This document shows, one piece after another, positions 55,001-64,000 of a stretch of DNA of 64,000 nt. The notes beneath the pieces were generated by a model that saw only the letters and a program-made list of their open reading frames with translations, was not told where the DNA came from and made no database searches. The stretch spans positions 84,353 through 148,352 of the forward strand of contig SWBL01000101.1 in NCBI GenBank assembly GCA_024195585.1, in the 5' to 3' direction. Made by a program: the position numbers and the translations under genes. The stretch comes from Aureobasidium sp. EXF-3400. Lineage: Eukaryota > Ascomycota > Dothideomycetes > Dothideales > Saccotheciaceae. Numbering within the stretch: position 1 is the first letter of the stretch; the number at the start of each line of letters is the position of its first letter.

Positions 55001-55872
55001 TGAACCGACTTCTTGGTAAAGGCTCGGCGTGGGTGAAGCGCGCGCGGCCGGTAAACGGTGGCGGACTTTCAATCATTTACCGGGAACACGAGCCAAATCC
55101 GTAGCTTGACGCCACAACCCAGCGCACCGCCACACGTATTTAACGGTCTGTGAGGAGGAGTGGGGATAAGCGATCGAAGATTCGAAGTGATGGTGGCTTC
55201 GAACACGTCGTGCACCGTTCGGAACGGCGACAGAGACGGGTGGGTGAAGGTATTGTAGCCTGATGTGCGGTAGCCCTTATCCCTCACAGGTGTTAAAGAT
55301 AGGCAAAAGTGATATCAAGGATACGGCCGTAGATTGCGATCCTACGAACTAAGATATGTTTCTACTCGAGAAAAGACCATTGCCAATGACCACTGTAACG
55401 GTCGGGTATTGTGTGCTGATAAGTAATCGCAATTAACAAAAGAGAAAAGGAACGAGAAGAAAACAAAACAACCGAAGGGGAGAAGAGCAAAGAAGGGTAT
55501 CTCAAAACAGACAGGCAAACCCTTGGACACCCAGTGTAAGGTGTAGACATTCTCGAAAACGTGTACACTTAACGAACAAATCGTTCTTGTGTGCGCGCGC
55601 ACCCGAATTACAGCAAAGGAAAGAAACCAGAAACATTAGTAGCCGGAGCAAGATTGTGAATCAATCGAGAAAACCAGAAGGAAATTTTGACTAGAGGGGT
55701 ATCGCTCGAACCAACACAAGGAAAAGTCCAATGGTGAAAAAGGACGGGGGTATCTCAAATCGCCTGATCTCTGATCAAAGGCGGGATAGGATTATCCTTC
55801 AGTCTCCAGGACCCAGGTGGCAGGTTGATTCGTGAGGGGTCGTTATCGGCGAGCTTGGTATTGTTTTGAGCT
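52038..55872. other. 3.8-kb gene-poor region
   Basis: It lies between the 2OG oxygenase and CP2 genes. It contains the AT-rich relic listed below, then 3.1 kb with no recognisable protein. Open frames at 52734-53174 (minus) and 54543-55076 (minus) are compositionally random. The last few hundred bases are probably the CP2 3' UTR. Confidence 0.55.
52255..52690. mobile_element. AT-rich, TpA-rich relic, probably a RIP-degraded repeat
   Basis: An abrupt AT-rich island dominated by TA steps (CTATCTATAGATAG, TATAACTATACCTATAAGC) with few CpA or TpG steps. That is the footprint of repeat-induced point mutation. On the minus strand a frame starts at 52670 (MAPRRVSKPSTTKRSSY...), stays open about 45 codons, then has many TAG/TAA stops, consistent with a mutated transposon gene. 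The element type cannot be named and no terminal repeats are seen. Confidence 0.5.
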
Positions 55873-58496
55873 TTAGTAGACCAGCCTGAGCTCGTATGCT
55901 GAGGATGGTGATCTGGATTGCCACTGGCCCTGTTGTACTTCGACTGTTGCAAATTCGGCCTTCATATCTTGACCCTCGGGCAGTTCACAAACGGCTTCGT
56001 CATCCATGAGAATTTGGATTCCCTTTTGATTGATGCGAACAGTTCGGACGACTCTTTGAGGCTCAATGTCGAACTTTGTGGCGGCCGCACTGACAAACTC
56101 TTTGACAGTTCTCTGCGGAAGGTAGACTGCTCGGTAGTAGTTATCCTCAGGACCCTTGCCCTGGACTCGGGATTGCAGATAGAAACAAGCCACTAATATT
56201 GTCAGTAACTGTGCCCCAGTTTGAGATGGCAGATAGACTCACAAGGCTTGTTGGTACGCTCAGGAGGAGGCTGGTAGGAGGAATCTACGCCGATTGCTTC
56301 GAACCAGCCAGCAAAAGTACCGCTGGGCGAATGAGCTTGCATCTTGACTGGCTGATCAGGTGGACTGGCCAGGTGCTGAGGGTTAGAGGACTTAAGATCC
56401 ATAGGTGCAACTTGAGAGTTGCTACGACCCCACTCGTTGGAGTTGACGCGAGAAGGCGGTCCAAAGGCGCTTGGGCGGCGGAAGTTCGAAGAAAGCGATT
56501 GGTTGCTTGGAGTAGGTGAGACCATGGCAGAGCTGGTCTTGCTCTGACCATCCCACATGTTTGTGTCGTTGGTATCGACCCTAGTGAGACCCTGGGTGTC
56601 TCCAGACAAACTCACTGGGTGAAGGTCTGGGTCGTCTTCCTCTGCGCCTCGGAGGAACAAAACACTGATCGGGCGTGTTGAGCCAAACATGTCTTGCAGT
56701 CCAATGAGTTTCGTTTGCAAATCTTCCTCAGCGGAGGTTCTTCCATTTGAGGCTGCAGAAGACATGGACCAAGTTCTCTTGTGCTTAGGTGCCTTGCCTG
56801 GTCGTGCAGGCATTGCATTCATCTTGGAAATGGAGCCGCTTCTCTTGCGCTTGCTCGAGTCCCTCATGCCGGATTCGATTTGTGAAATCTGCTGATTAAG
56901 CTTGTCAATCATCTTCTTCACGTGCGCGACATCGTTGGAGAGTTTGCGTTCGGCACCGTGGTCACGGAAAAGTTTGACTCTGCAGTAACACACTTCGTGG
57001 GCAGGTTGTTGAGACGGAGACATGGAGTCAAGCAACAGCTCAGTCTTGGTGCACAGACGGACCGGGATGCCCTTGACACCCTTGGAATGACTGAAGTCGG
57101 TGGATAAGAAGTTGAAGCGAACAGAGATGGGGCACTCAATTCCCTGAGCATTGGGAGCCGGGCTCCAGGTCACACAGAAACCATCAAACGAAGAAGACTC
57201 GAGTTCCAGCTTGGGTCGGTTAAGATCGTTGGATTGGTTCTGGTCAACAAATTCGACGGCTTGAAGGCGGCCACCGCGTTGGTGGGCTTCATTGGTACCG
57301 CGGCCTTCTTTCCAGAGCTGCCAGCAGGCTCCAGGTCGCGCTCTTTGCGAGTCTTCTTCGAAGGAGACGCGGACGAACGTACGATACTTGAGTTGGCCAA
57401 CGACGGAGTGTTGGGGAGCAGTATCATGCACATTCAGTGTGTAGGCCTGTCCCTTGTTGAGGTAAGTAACGGGAATCTCGTCGGCAGTCTTGACCATGGC
57501 AGTCGGCGCGTTGAGGGTGACACGGTAACGGAAGTTCTCACTGGATGGATGTTGAGGGAGAGCGACGAGTGCAGCGTTGCTGAGATGAGGAGGGAACATG
57601 GGATCGACCTGAGCCTGGTTGGACATCTCGACGTCAAGGTTCATCTCAGCACCACACATGGGCGAATCGGTAGCTTGACTGTCTAGCTGGTCGAAGACTG
57701 GGGCCTGATGCTGGAAGTTGTGGGGAGGGAAGGTTGGTTGATGGTGCATTTGGAAGGCGTGAGGGTTTGCGAATGGGTTCATGTGATGGTGATGATGTTG
57801 CTGCTGCATTGCATGTGCAAATGAATGCATGTGAGTAAGTTGAGGAGCATGAAGGGCTGACGTGTCCGAGGTGGGCATGGACAGCGGCGTGTTCAAGCCC
57901 ATGCCAAGTCCTGGAGTATGGAGGTCACCTGCTTGTGGGTGATATAGAGTGTTTGTGCCACCAGGAGTGGGTGTGTAGTAGCCTGGCATTTGGTTCGCAA
58001 ACGTGTTGAACGAGGAGCTGTTGGGATCCAGCACCGAGGGGGTGAGGCCGGTGCTACCAAAGTTCCATTGTTCCGTCGAGGATGCTCGCGGAGTAGGGTC
58101 GGCATCCTTGATGTTGTGGTGCTCGGCGAATTGACTAGGACCAAGAACAGGTTAGACATCAACTGCTTGATCTAAGAGAAAAAAAAAAGGGTTGAAGGGT
58201 GGTCAAGGAGGAGTCGGCTGGGCCAGCGGGAAAGTGGAGGAGGGAGTTGACATACCGAGGATTCAGAGTCGCGACGTCAAGAGCATTCAGCGAAGGCGCA
58301 TTGTTGTGGACTTGGGTGTTGTTGGGATTGAACTTGACGGCCTCGAGGTATGGCTTGAAGCTCTTTTGCAGTTCGATGCTCGGCTTCTGCGAGCTTTGTC
58401 TGCAGCAGCAATAACAAATCATGTCAGCCACGGATGCGCGCGCGGAGTCGCAGCCAGCTGTGGCAGTGTGGCTCGCTCTTACCTATGCTCGAACAT
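55873..58496 (-). CDS. CP2/grainyhead-like transcription factor
   Basis: Fungal member of the Grh/CP2 family, whose Neurospora relative acts in conidial separation and cell-wall remodelling. Four exons: 58496-58483 (14 nt), 58399-58256, 58134-56243 and 56192-55873, introns 83, 121 and 50 nt. The product is 789 aa and starts MFEHRQSSQKPSIELQKSFKPYLEAVKFNPNN. Exon 3 begins with Gln/His-rich sequence (QQQHHHHH). The immunoglobulin-like DNA-binding domain runs about 215-430: ENFRYRVTLNAPTAMVK, QLKYRTFVRVSFEEDSQR, ACWQLWKEGRG. Nuclear-type basic stretches follow (SKRKRSGS, KAPKHKRTWS). The last exon encodes the ubiquitin-like dimerisation domain (NYYRAVYLPQRTVKEFVSAAATKFDIEP). Every module of the family is present. 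Confidence 0.9.
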
Positions 58497-61400
58497 GGCT
58501 GCTAGACGCTCACCATGCAATATTCGAAGATGTCAAGTGTATATGCACCGGTTTTACGAGCGCGAGGTGAGGAAGGTGCTTATATGAAAAGGTGAAAGAC
58601 AACTCTTGCGGATAAGGTCGTCACCAGGCGAGTCGATGAAACAGCGTGCAATAAGGGAAAGGCGCAACCACAAGCCACAGGATGCGCGCCGTTTTAACTG
58701 CAGGCTGAATTGTGGCCCGACCTAAACTTACGCTACCAGCATGGAAGCGACGCTCAACTTGTCCCGTGCTTTGCCGATTTGCTTCGCTTGCGCTTGCTGC
58801 GTTGCGTCCAGCATCGCTCGATACACGTAGCGACTGCCTGCTCCGTGTGCCTCACTCTCATCGTCACCCACCTCGCTTTTCGCTGACCCATGAACCCATA
58901 TGCACACATCCCAGTCGGCGCCACGTCCAGCCACATGGCTGTGCAAAAAGCACCTCGACTGCCGAAGAGTGCCTTCGTTGTCAACCATCCCGCTGGTGCC
59001 ACAGTTTGTTTGCTTTTTCTCGGATTTTGCTTCGAATCGACTGTCGCTCCCACATGCACGCTTGCAAAAGCGGAAAGCGTGTGCCCTCGTGTGGCTGAAA
59101 ACGCATCCCCGCAGACGCTGCGGCGCTGACTCGAGCCCATCACGGCAATCTTCGATCTCGTCCTCTCACAAGAAATGCGGCTCGATCATCATCCTTTCTT
59201 TGCTAACCTGAAGCACCGTGTCCGATGTCAACAGCTCGAAGCTTACGAGTACAGCACGCAGTGAGCCAGCGAGTCCCGCTAGCACGCACTTGAGACTCGC
59301 CAACTCGACCCTTTTTTTCAGCCCTTATGGCTCGCCTTTCACTGTCGCATTTCGCAATTGTTACATGGCGAGGCAGACTGCTGACCTTTGTGACGTAGCC
59401 ACGTTTGGGGAGCATTGTGCACGATATGTGAGCGGCTTGACGCATACAGTCTTCCCCGAGCGTTGATACCTCTGCATGCTGTCCAATCTCACCCTGCATT
59501 AATAGCGAACTCAGTCTGCGATGGTAATTCGCCGATGGAGCCACATCTCCTTTCAATCCTTGACAAGTCAAACCAGTATGCTACCGCTCTGCCATCGGCT
59601 TCATGCCCTACGTCTTCTAGAAGACATTTTGCTGTGCCGTCTCTCTGCTTCAAGCAATTTCCCTTCTTGCAACACCAACCGAGATTGAGATGTGCTTGTC
59701 TGCTAGACCATCGAGACTTTGGTAAGCCACTAACATCATGCGCTGAACAGAACCTTATATCGTGTCGAGCCACTCTATTATTACCACTAACCTTCATAAT
59801 GTAATTGCGCATGGCCTCACAAGGGTCAACACACAGAGGAGAAAGAGAGGGCACGTCCTGCCGTATCAAACGAGCGCTGTCAAGACTCAAAAGTGCAACT
59901 TTCGTCATCAGAAGCTTTGGCGCTAATGGCCCCGCTTCGTACCGTTTGGGCTGCTCGTTCAAACGGCGCCTCGTTCCTCTCTCGCGAAAGCCACCAAAGC
60001 ACCGCACGAGTGCAACAGCTCTCGAGGCATCGATCAGCGAGTGAGTTGGCCCGCAACAATTCCGAGAAGCTTGTGATCCGTTGATCTTTTCCCCTCTCCA
60101 CCCCCATGCGTCTGCCACAGCGAAGTGGCGGTGGACAATGAAGCGACAGGTGTATCCACACTCCCGGAAAGACTTTTGATCTTCAGCGCAACCCGAAGAT
60201 CCTACAATGTGCCAATAATAATGGCCAAAATCCTATCGCGGTGTTGTCACGATCGAGAATGGGGTGAAGGAGAAGCTCAAAGTCGGCCTTTGAAACGAAC
60301 CATCTAGCGCAGCGACAACCGGAACGTGGCTCCTTGCTTCCTGCGACGAGCAGCTGTCGGCTGAGCTCCGTGCCACACTTGCTTTCAGCCACGACCAGCC
60401 TCCAACCACTATCGTCTGTGGCGGTGCTTGTACCATCCATTTCCCCTCTTCTGCCAAACTCTGTGAGAGAATGAGGCAAGTAGGTTTGTGTCTGTGGCTG
60501 AGCAGCTGTCACTGCTGTCACGCTTTGAACCACTCGACCGCGCTCCAGGCCACTCCTTCCCAAAAAAACCTCTTGATCTGATTCGATGTGAGCCGTTCTG
60601 CGGGAGATTTGCTGCAACCCAATTCGGCACGGATGATATGATATGATATGAGGCCGGGAGGTGGCTACTCTTTGAATATGCCGCAGATTCGAATGTTCTC
60701 AACACGATACAAAGGTAATCTTCTGTGCTTTATCTGTGGCGGTTATTTGTTTGGATTGCACTTATTCTCTTCGATCTTCTCCAGGAGCATCTCGAGCTCG
60801 TCATCTGTGACTGGTGGCTGGTGGTTGGTTTCGAACAAGGAGATCAAGTGGATCTACGTCTGACGCTGGACGAAAACACATCCTGAGTATTTGGAAGCAC
60901 ATGCGCGCGTATCTATCAGCTAGCTGGCGAGAGTCACCAGTGTTGCCGTGAGATGATCAACATTCAGAAGGATGAACCACATCATCAAACAATGTCGTAC
61001 ATAGCACTCTATCTGCTACTGAATCTCCGTCTCTAGGGAGTCTCCCCTCAAGCAACTCCGCATGGTCGGACCGCCACTTGTATTGAAAACATGTGGAGAT
61101 TATAGTGTCTGTCAAATGATAAGCCTTAGGCGAATTGGATCGGAGGGAAGCACCCTACGGGGCATAGGTGAAGGAACGAAATGCAAGGTACACGGTTGGC
61201 CCTAATAGCAGAGATGCCATATTGCAGCTCGGCAGTACTCTTTCCGAGGACACTGTCGTGCTTGCAGCAAGTCCCTCCCTAATATTATCATGTATGAGGT
61301 GTGAGGCTTTTATCACCACAACGTATGGAGAGCAGCTCCGACAACTGTGCCTGCGGAATAAGAGAGACCTGCAGCACAAAGAATATTGTGTCCTTTGGAC

Positions 61401-61822
61401 GCGTATGCCCCCCTTTCGAGCACAGTACTTGTCATCCAATGAGACCGGCTTTTACGTGCGGTAATTCGGCAACCTCAGACGTTACAGTTCACTAAGAACC
61501 TTTCCCCTTGACAGGGCGAGCGGAATTGTAAAATGTGTGTACGGCATGTTCTATTGGTTCCAGCACTTTTTGTTCGAGCGACTCAAAGACAGCCACGCTC
61601 AAGCGATTGATGGAAGCCCATGCACAGCCACACCGAAGCAATTCTTCCACTGCATATCACGCCCCGCACCGCCATTCCTACTGTTCTAAAAGTCCACATG
61701 ACCACGGGTGCTCCAGCCTCCCACGATCTACACACTCTATCGCCATATGATAAGCATCTTCGTCATACTGCGATTGTGAACCTTCCAACTTGATCGAGCT
61801 CGAGACATCGTGTGCTCTTGCC
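58497..61822. other. 3.3-kb intergenic region, no gene supported
   Basis: Upstream of the CP2 factor and downstream of the coiled-coil orphan. A regulator with a long promoter is common in fungi. A 209-codon minus-strand frame at 59489-60118 has no domain character. A triple ATATG tandem (about 60634-60651) is the only repeat noted. Confidence 0.5.
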
Positions 61823-63581
61823 TTATGCGTTGGCGTGATACGAGGCACGTAACTCCGCCATTGGTTTTGGCGAATCGGAAGGAACAGCAGCACGGGCGGC
61901 AGCGACAGCCATGCTCACCTCGTGCACGCTACCATAACGTCCAGAGTTGCGTTGGACGTTGGCAGAATCACCGCTGCTTCGAAGACTTGATGAGAGGCGG
62001 GGACTGTCTAAAGGGTCACTTGATCGTGAAGTTGTTCTGCTGTGATTTGACCCGCATTCAGGGGCCCTGATAGCGGTAAGGAAGCTTGAAGTTGAGTCTT
62101 CCCTTCTTGGTCTTGCCAAAGACGCGTCGAATACTGGACTAGGTATTTTAGATATGCCCGGAGATTCTAGCACAGACATCATAACTGGAGATGAAATTAG
62201 ACAGTCTGCAGCCAGTATGCTAGAAGCATCGCACGGAGATAAAGCTGTACGCTTTGTAGCAAACTGGCCAACAGAGACGCTTCTCTGAAGAGGGGAGTTC
62301 ACGGGATACTGTGTCTTGACTTGGGCGGAACAGTTCTCATCGCCGTATTCGAAAGAGAATCTCCGTGCATGATCCAGACGAAGCGACTCTGGACGAGCCT
62401 TAGGCGTGCGAGATCCAAGCTGTTCCGTACTGCGTGACGCGATTGATGGCGTGTGCAAGTCGAAATAATGCGTTGGCCGAGGCTCAAGCTCGATGCTGCC
62501 GTTCTTACTCAGAAGAGTTTCGTTGAGGTTAGAGTAGTCCGCTGCGTCTTCTTCTTCATCACCAACAGTGTCCGCATCTTGGTGCTGGGTAGAACCGTTC
62601 TCTGATGAATCTGTGTCAGAAAAGGAAGGTCGTCCAGCCAGCATCTCAAACATCGAGGCCTGAGAGAGACTTGTGAATTCTTGAGGGCTAGGGGGTGATT
62701 CAAAATCGCTGTAGTGGTTGGTCGTGGAGAACTTGTGTGACAGTATTGCCATCTTCTGCGATGGAGAGACAGGGCGGTTGCGAAAGGGAACTAGTCGTAT
62801 AGTTAGTCGATTCTTGTCCAGCTTTGAGATATTAGCGAGTTGACAAACCTCTTTGAGCCTTTCTGGCTGCTTCCTGCTTTCTCTCATCCTCGATCCTTGT
62901 CCTCTCGAGGAATTCAAAGACAGTCTCTCTTGGGTCGTCTCTTTTCAGGTTTGCATTTGAGGCAGTACGTCGTCTGTGTTCTCTGCCCAGCAAACTGCCT
63001 TGTCTGGCGCGCACAACTTCTGCGACTCCTTCTTCGTTCTTTGAGATGATCAGTTCGAGTCTCTTGACTTCGGCTTTGTACTCTTCTCTCTCGCGGTGCC
63101 ATGCCTGTCGTTCGAGTTCTAGTTCGTGATGTGATGCGAATCGAGTTTCAGCTTCGTACTTCAGTTTCCGCATCAGAGAAGAATTCTCGTCGCGGAGATT
63201 GCGGAACCCTTCAAAGATCATCAGCAGGGGTGAGTTGTGCTTGACATCCAGAGGACGATAGGGCTCGGCTATCAAGGTGCGCATGATGGAGTCCATGATC
63301 TGGTCTGGGTCAGGCTCGCATCCTTCAGGCCAAGTCTGGTATGGAGAAGATATGGTTTCCTTGAAAGAGGCGCGCTGATCTGCAGACCATAAAGAGGATC
63401 TGCCATGACTGGAGGGACCACGATGGGAGAAGTAGGAGCTGATCTTGGGTCGCACTTTCTTGCGAGACGAGCCAAAGCCGCTTGCGATGTCTGGCTCGGC
63501 CTCATCTTGCTCGCCCACAGGCAGGAGTGTGTTTGGGAAACCAGGCTGGACCCTTCTGCGCCATTGATAAACATCCGCCAT
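61823..63581 (-). CDS. Coiled-coil, Ser-rich protein, unknown
   Basis: Two exons, 63581-62849 and 62790-61823, with a 58-nt intron (GTTTGT..TAG, CTAAC branch site). The join reads KAQRVPFRNRPVSPSQK; product 566 aa. The start MADVYQWRRRVQPGFPNTLLPV follows the first in-frame Met with a clear change of composition. Residues 95-145 include YQTWPEGCEPDPDQIMDSIMRTLI and LLMIFEGFRNLRDEN. A charged coiled coil runs from about 145 to 210. The second half is Ser/Pro-rich with many possible SP phosphosites (FESPPSPQEF, LESPGISKIPSP). No membrane or catalytic motif. I do not recognise it; a cytoskeletal or cell-polarity scaffold is possible but unproven. Confidence 0.7.
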
Positions 63582-64000
63582 GATGTTGGTTCGATGGGTG
63601 ATTGACCATGCGGCATGCGATGACAAAAGACCAAGAAGATGTGAGTCCAAGGGTAGGATGTTGTGATAAAATGCGTAATGCTATGTGAAAGCAAGCTCTA
63701 TTGTACGGAAAGCGCGACTACGCGTACTTGCCTTTCAAGTCGGCGAGGACTTCACAATGCACAAATTGATGGAACAAAGGAGAAGATGCTTTTTCTGTAT
63801 TCCAGAAGAATGTGGAATTGTCCCATACATATAATTAGAGCAAAATGAAGAAAATAGATGTAACCCCAACTCCATGCACATGTACCCGATGGATGACAGG
63901 TCAAGTGTTTGGTAATGGTGGGGTCGTTGATATTGGCACGATGGAAAATCCTTCAGCAAATTCTGCATGGAGATCGCGAGTTGCTGTACACACTTATGCC
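63582..64000. other. Right edge, no gene seen
   Basis: About 420 nt upstream of the coiled-coil orphan. No supported feature before the window ends. Confidence 0.5.

Noticed and set aside
54543..55076. 177-codon minus-strand frame
   Set aside because: No domain, no clear start context and no supporting neighbours.
59489..60118. 209-codon minus-strand open frame
   Set aside because: No recognisable motif, no plausible exon partners and irregular composition; probably chance in GC-balanced intergenic DNA.
1..64000. CRISPR arrays, operons, Shine-Dalgarno sites
   Set aside because: Eukaryotic sequence with spliceosomal introns; no regularly spaced repeats were seen.

Overview
The window is nuclear DNA of a filamentous ascomycete (Pezizomycotina). 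A Dothideomycete-like black-yeast relative would fit, but the genus cannot be fixed from sequence alone. The evidence is the gene set (NUP85, NOC3, NIP7, TIM23, SEC61B, TM9SF, CSC1, FMP52, a grainyhead/CP2 factor, a P450), short introns of about 52-75 nt with GT..AG ends and CTAAC/CTGAC branch sites, monocistronic genes on both strands and intergenic gaps of 0.3-3.8 kb. I reconstructed 26 protein-coding genes; 21 of them are spliced. Exon joins were chosen by hand from splice consensus, reading phase and protein continuity.

Layout. 0-8 kb: 3' part of a CSC1-type channel, then nucleoporin NUP85. 8-11 kb: a divergent pair, a DapA-family aldolase and an amidohydrolase-type lactonase, which together look like a sugar-acid catabolic unit. 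11-20 kb: a SYLF/Ysc84 protein, an F-box-like protein and a TM9SF/EMP70 protein. 20.5-25 kb: a possible DDRGK1-like membrane protein, then NOC3 and NIP7, two 60S-biogenesis genes sharing a 331-bp bidirectional promoter. 25.6-36 kb: an accessory-looking block with a divergent kinase, two divergent paralogues of a family I do not recognise (479 and 483 aa, conserved intron site), tRNA-like Pol III elements between them, and another orphan gene. 36.6-47 kb: TIM23, a five-exon low-complexity protein, SEC61B (first exon is the start codon only), a xylose reductase with an apparent mitochondrial leader, a small Gly-rich protein and FMP52. 47-52 kb: a P450, a GPI-type secreted protein and a 2-oxoglutarate/Fe(II) oxygenase. 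52-56 kb: gene-poor, with an AT-rich RIP-like relic. 56-64 kb: a CP2/grainyhead transcription factor, a 3.3-kb gap and a coiled-coil orphan protein.

How the genes relate. Most are unrelated housekeeping neighbours. Functional pairing is plausible for NOC3/NIP7 (ribosome assembly), for aldolase/lactonase (with the xylose reductase elsewhere as another pentose/uronate-type enzyme), and perhaps for P450/2OG oxygenase (oxidative tailoring). The least explained material is the paralogue block at 25.6-36 kb and a long imperfect hairpin at 47.3 kb.
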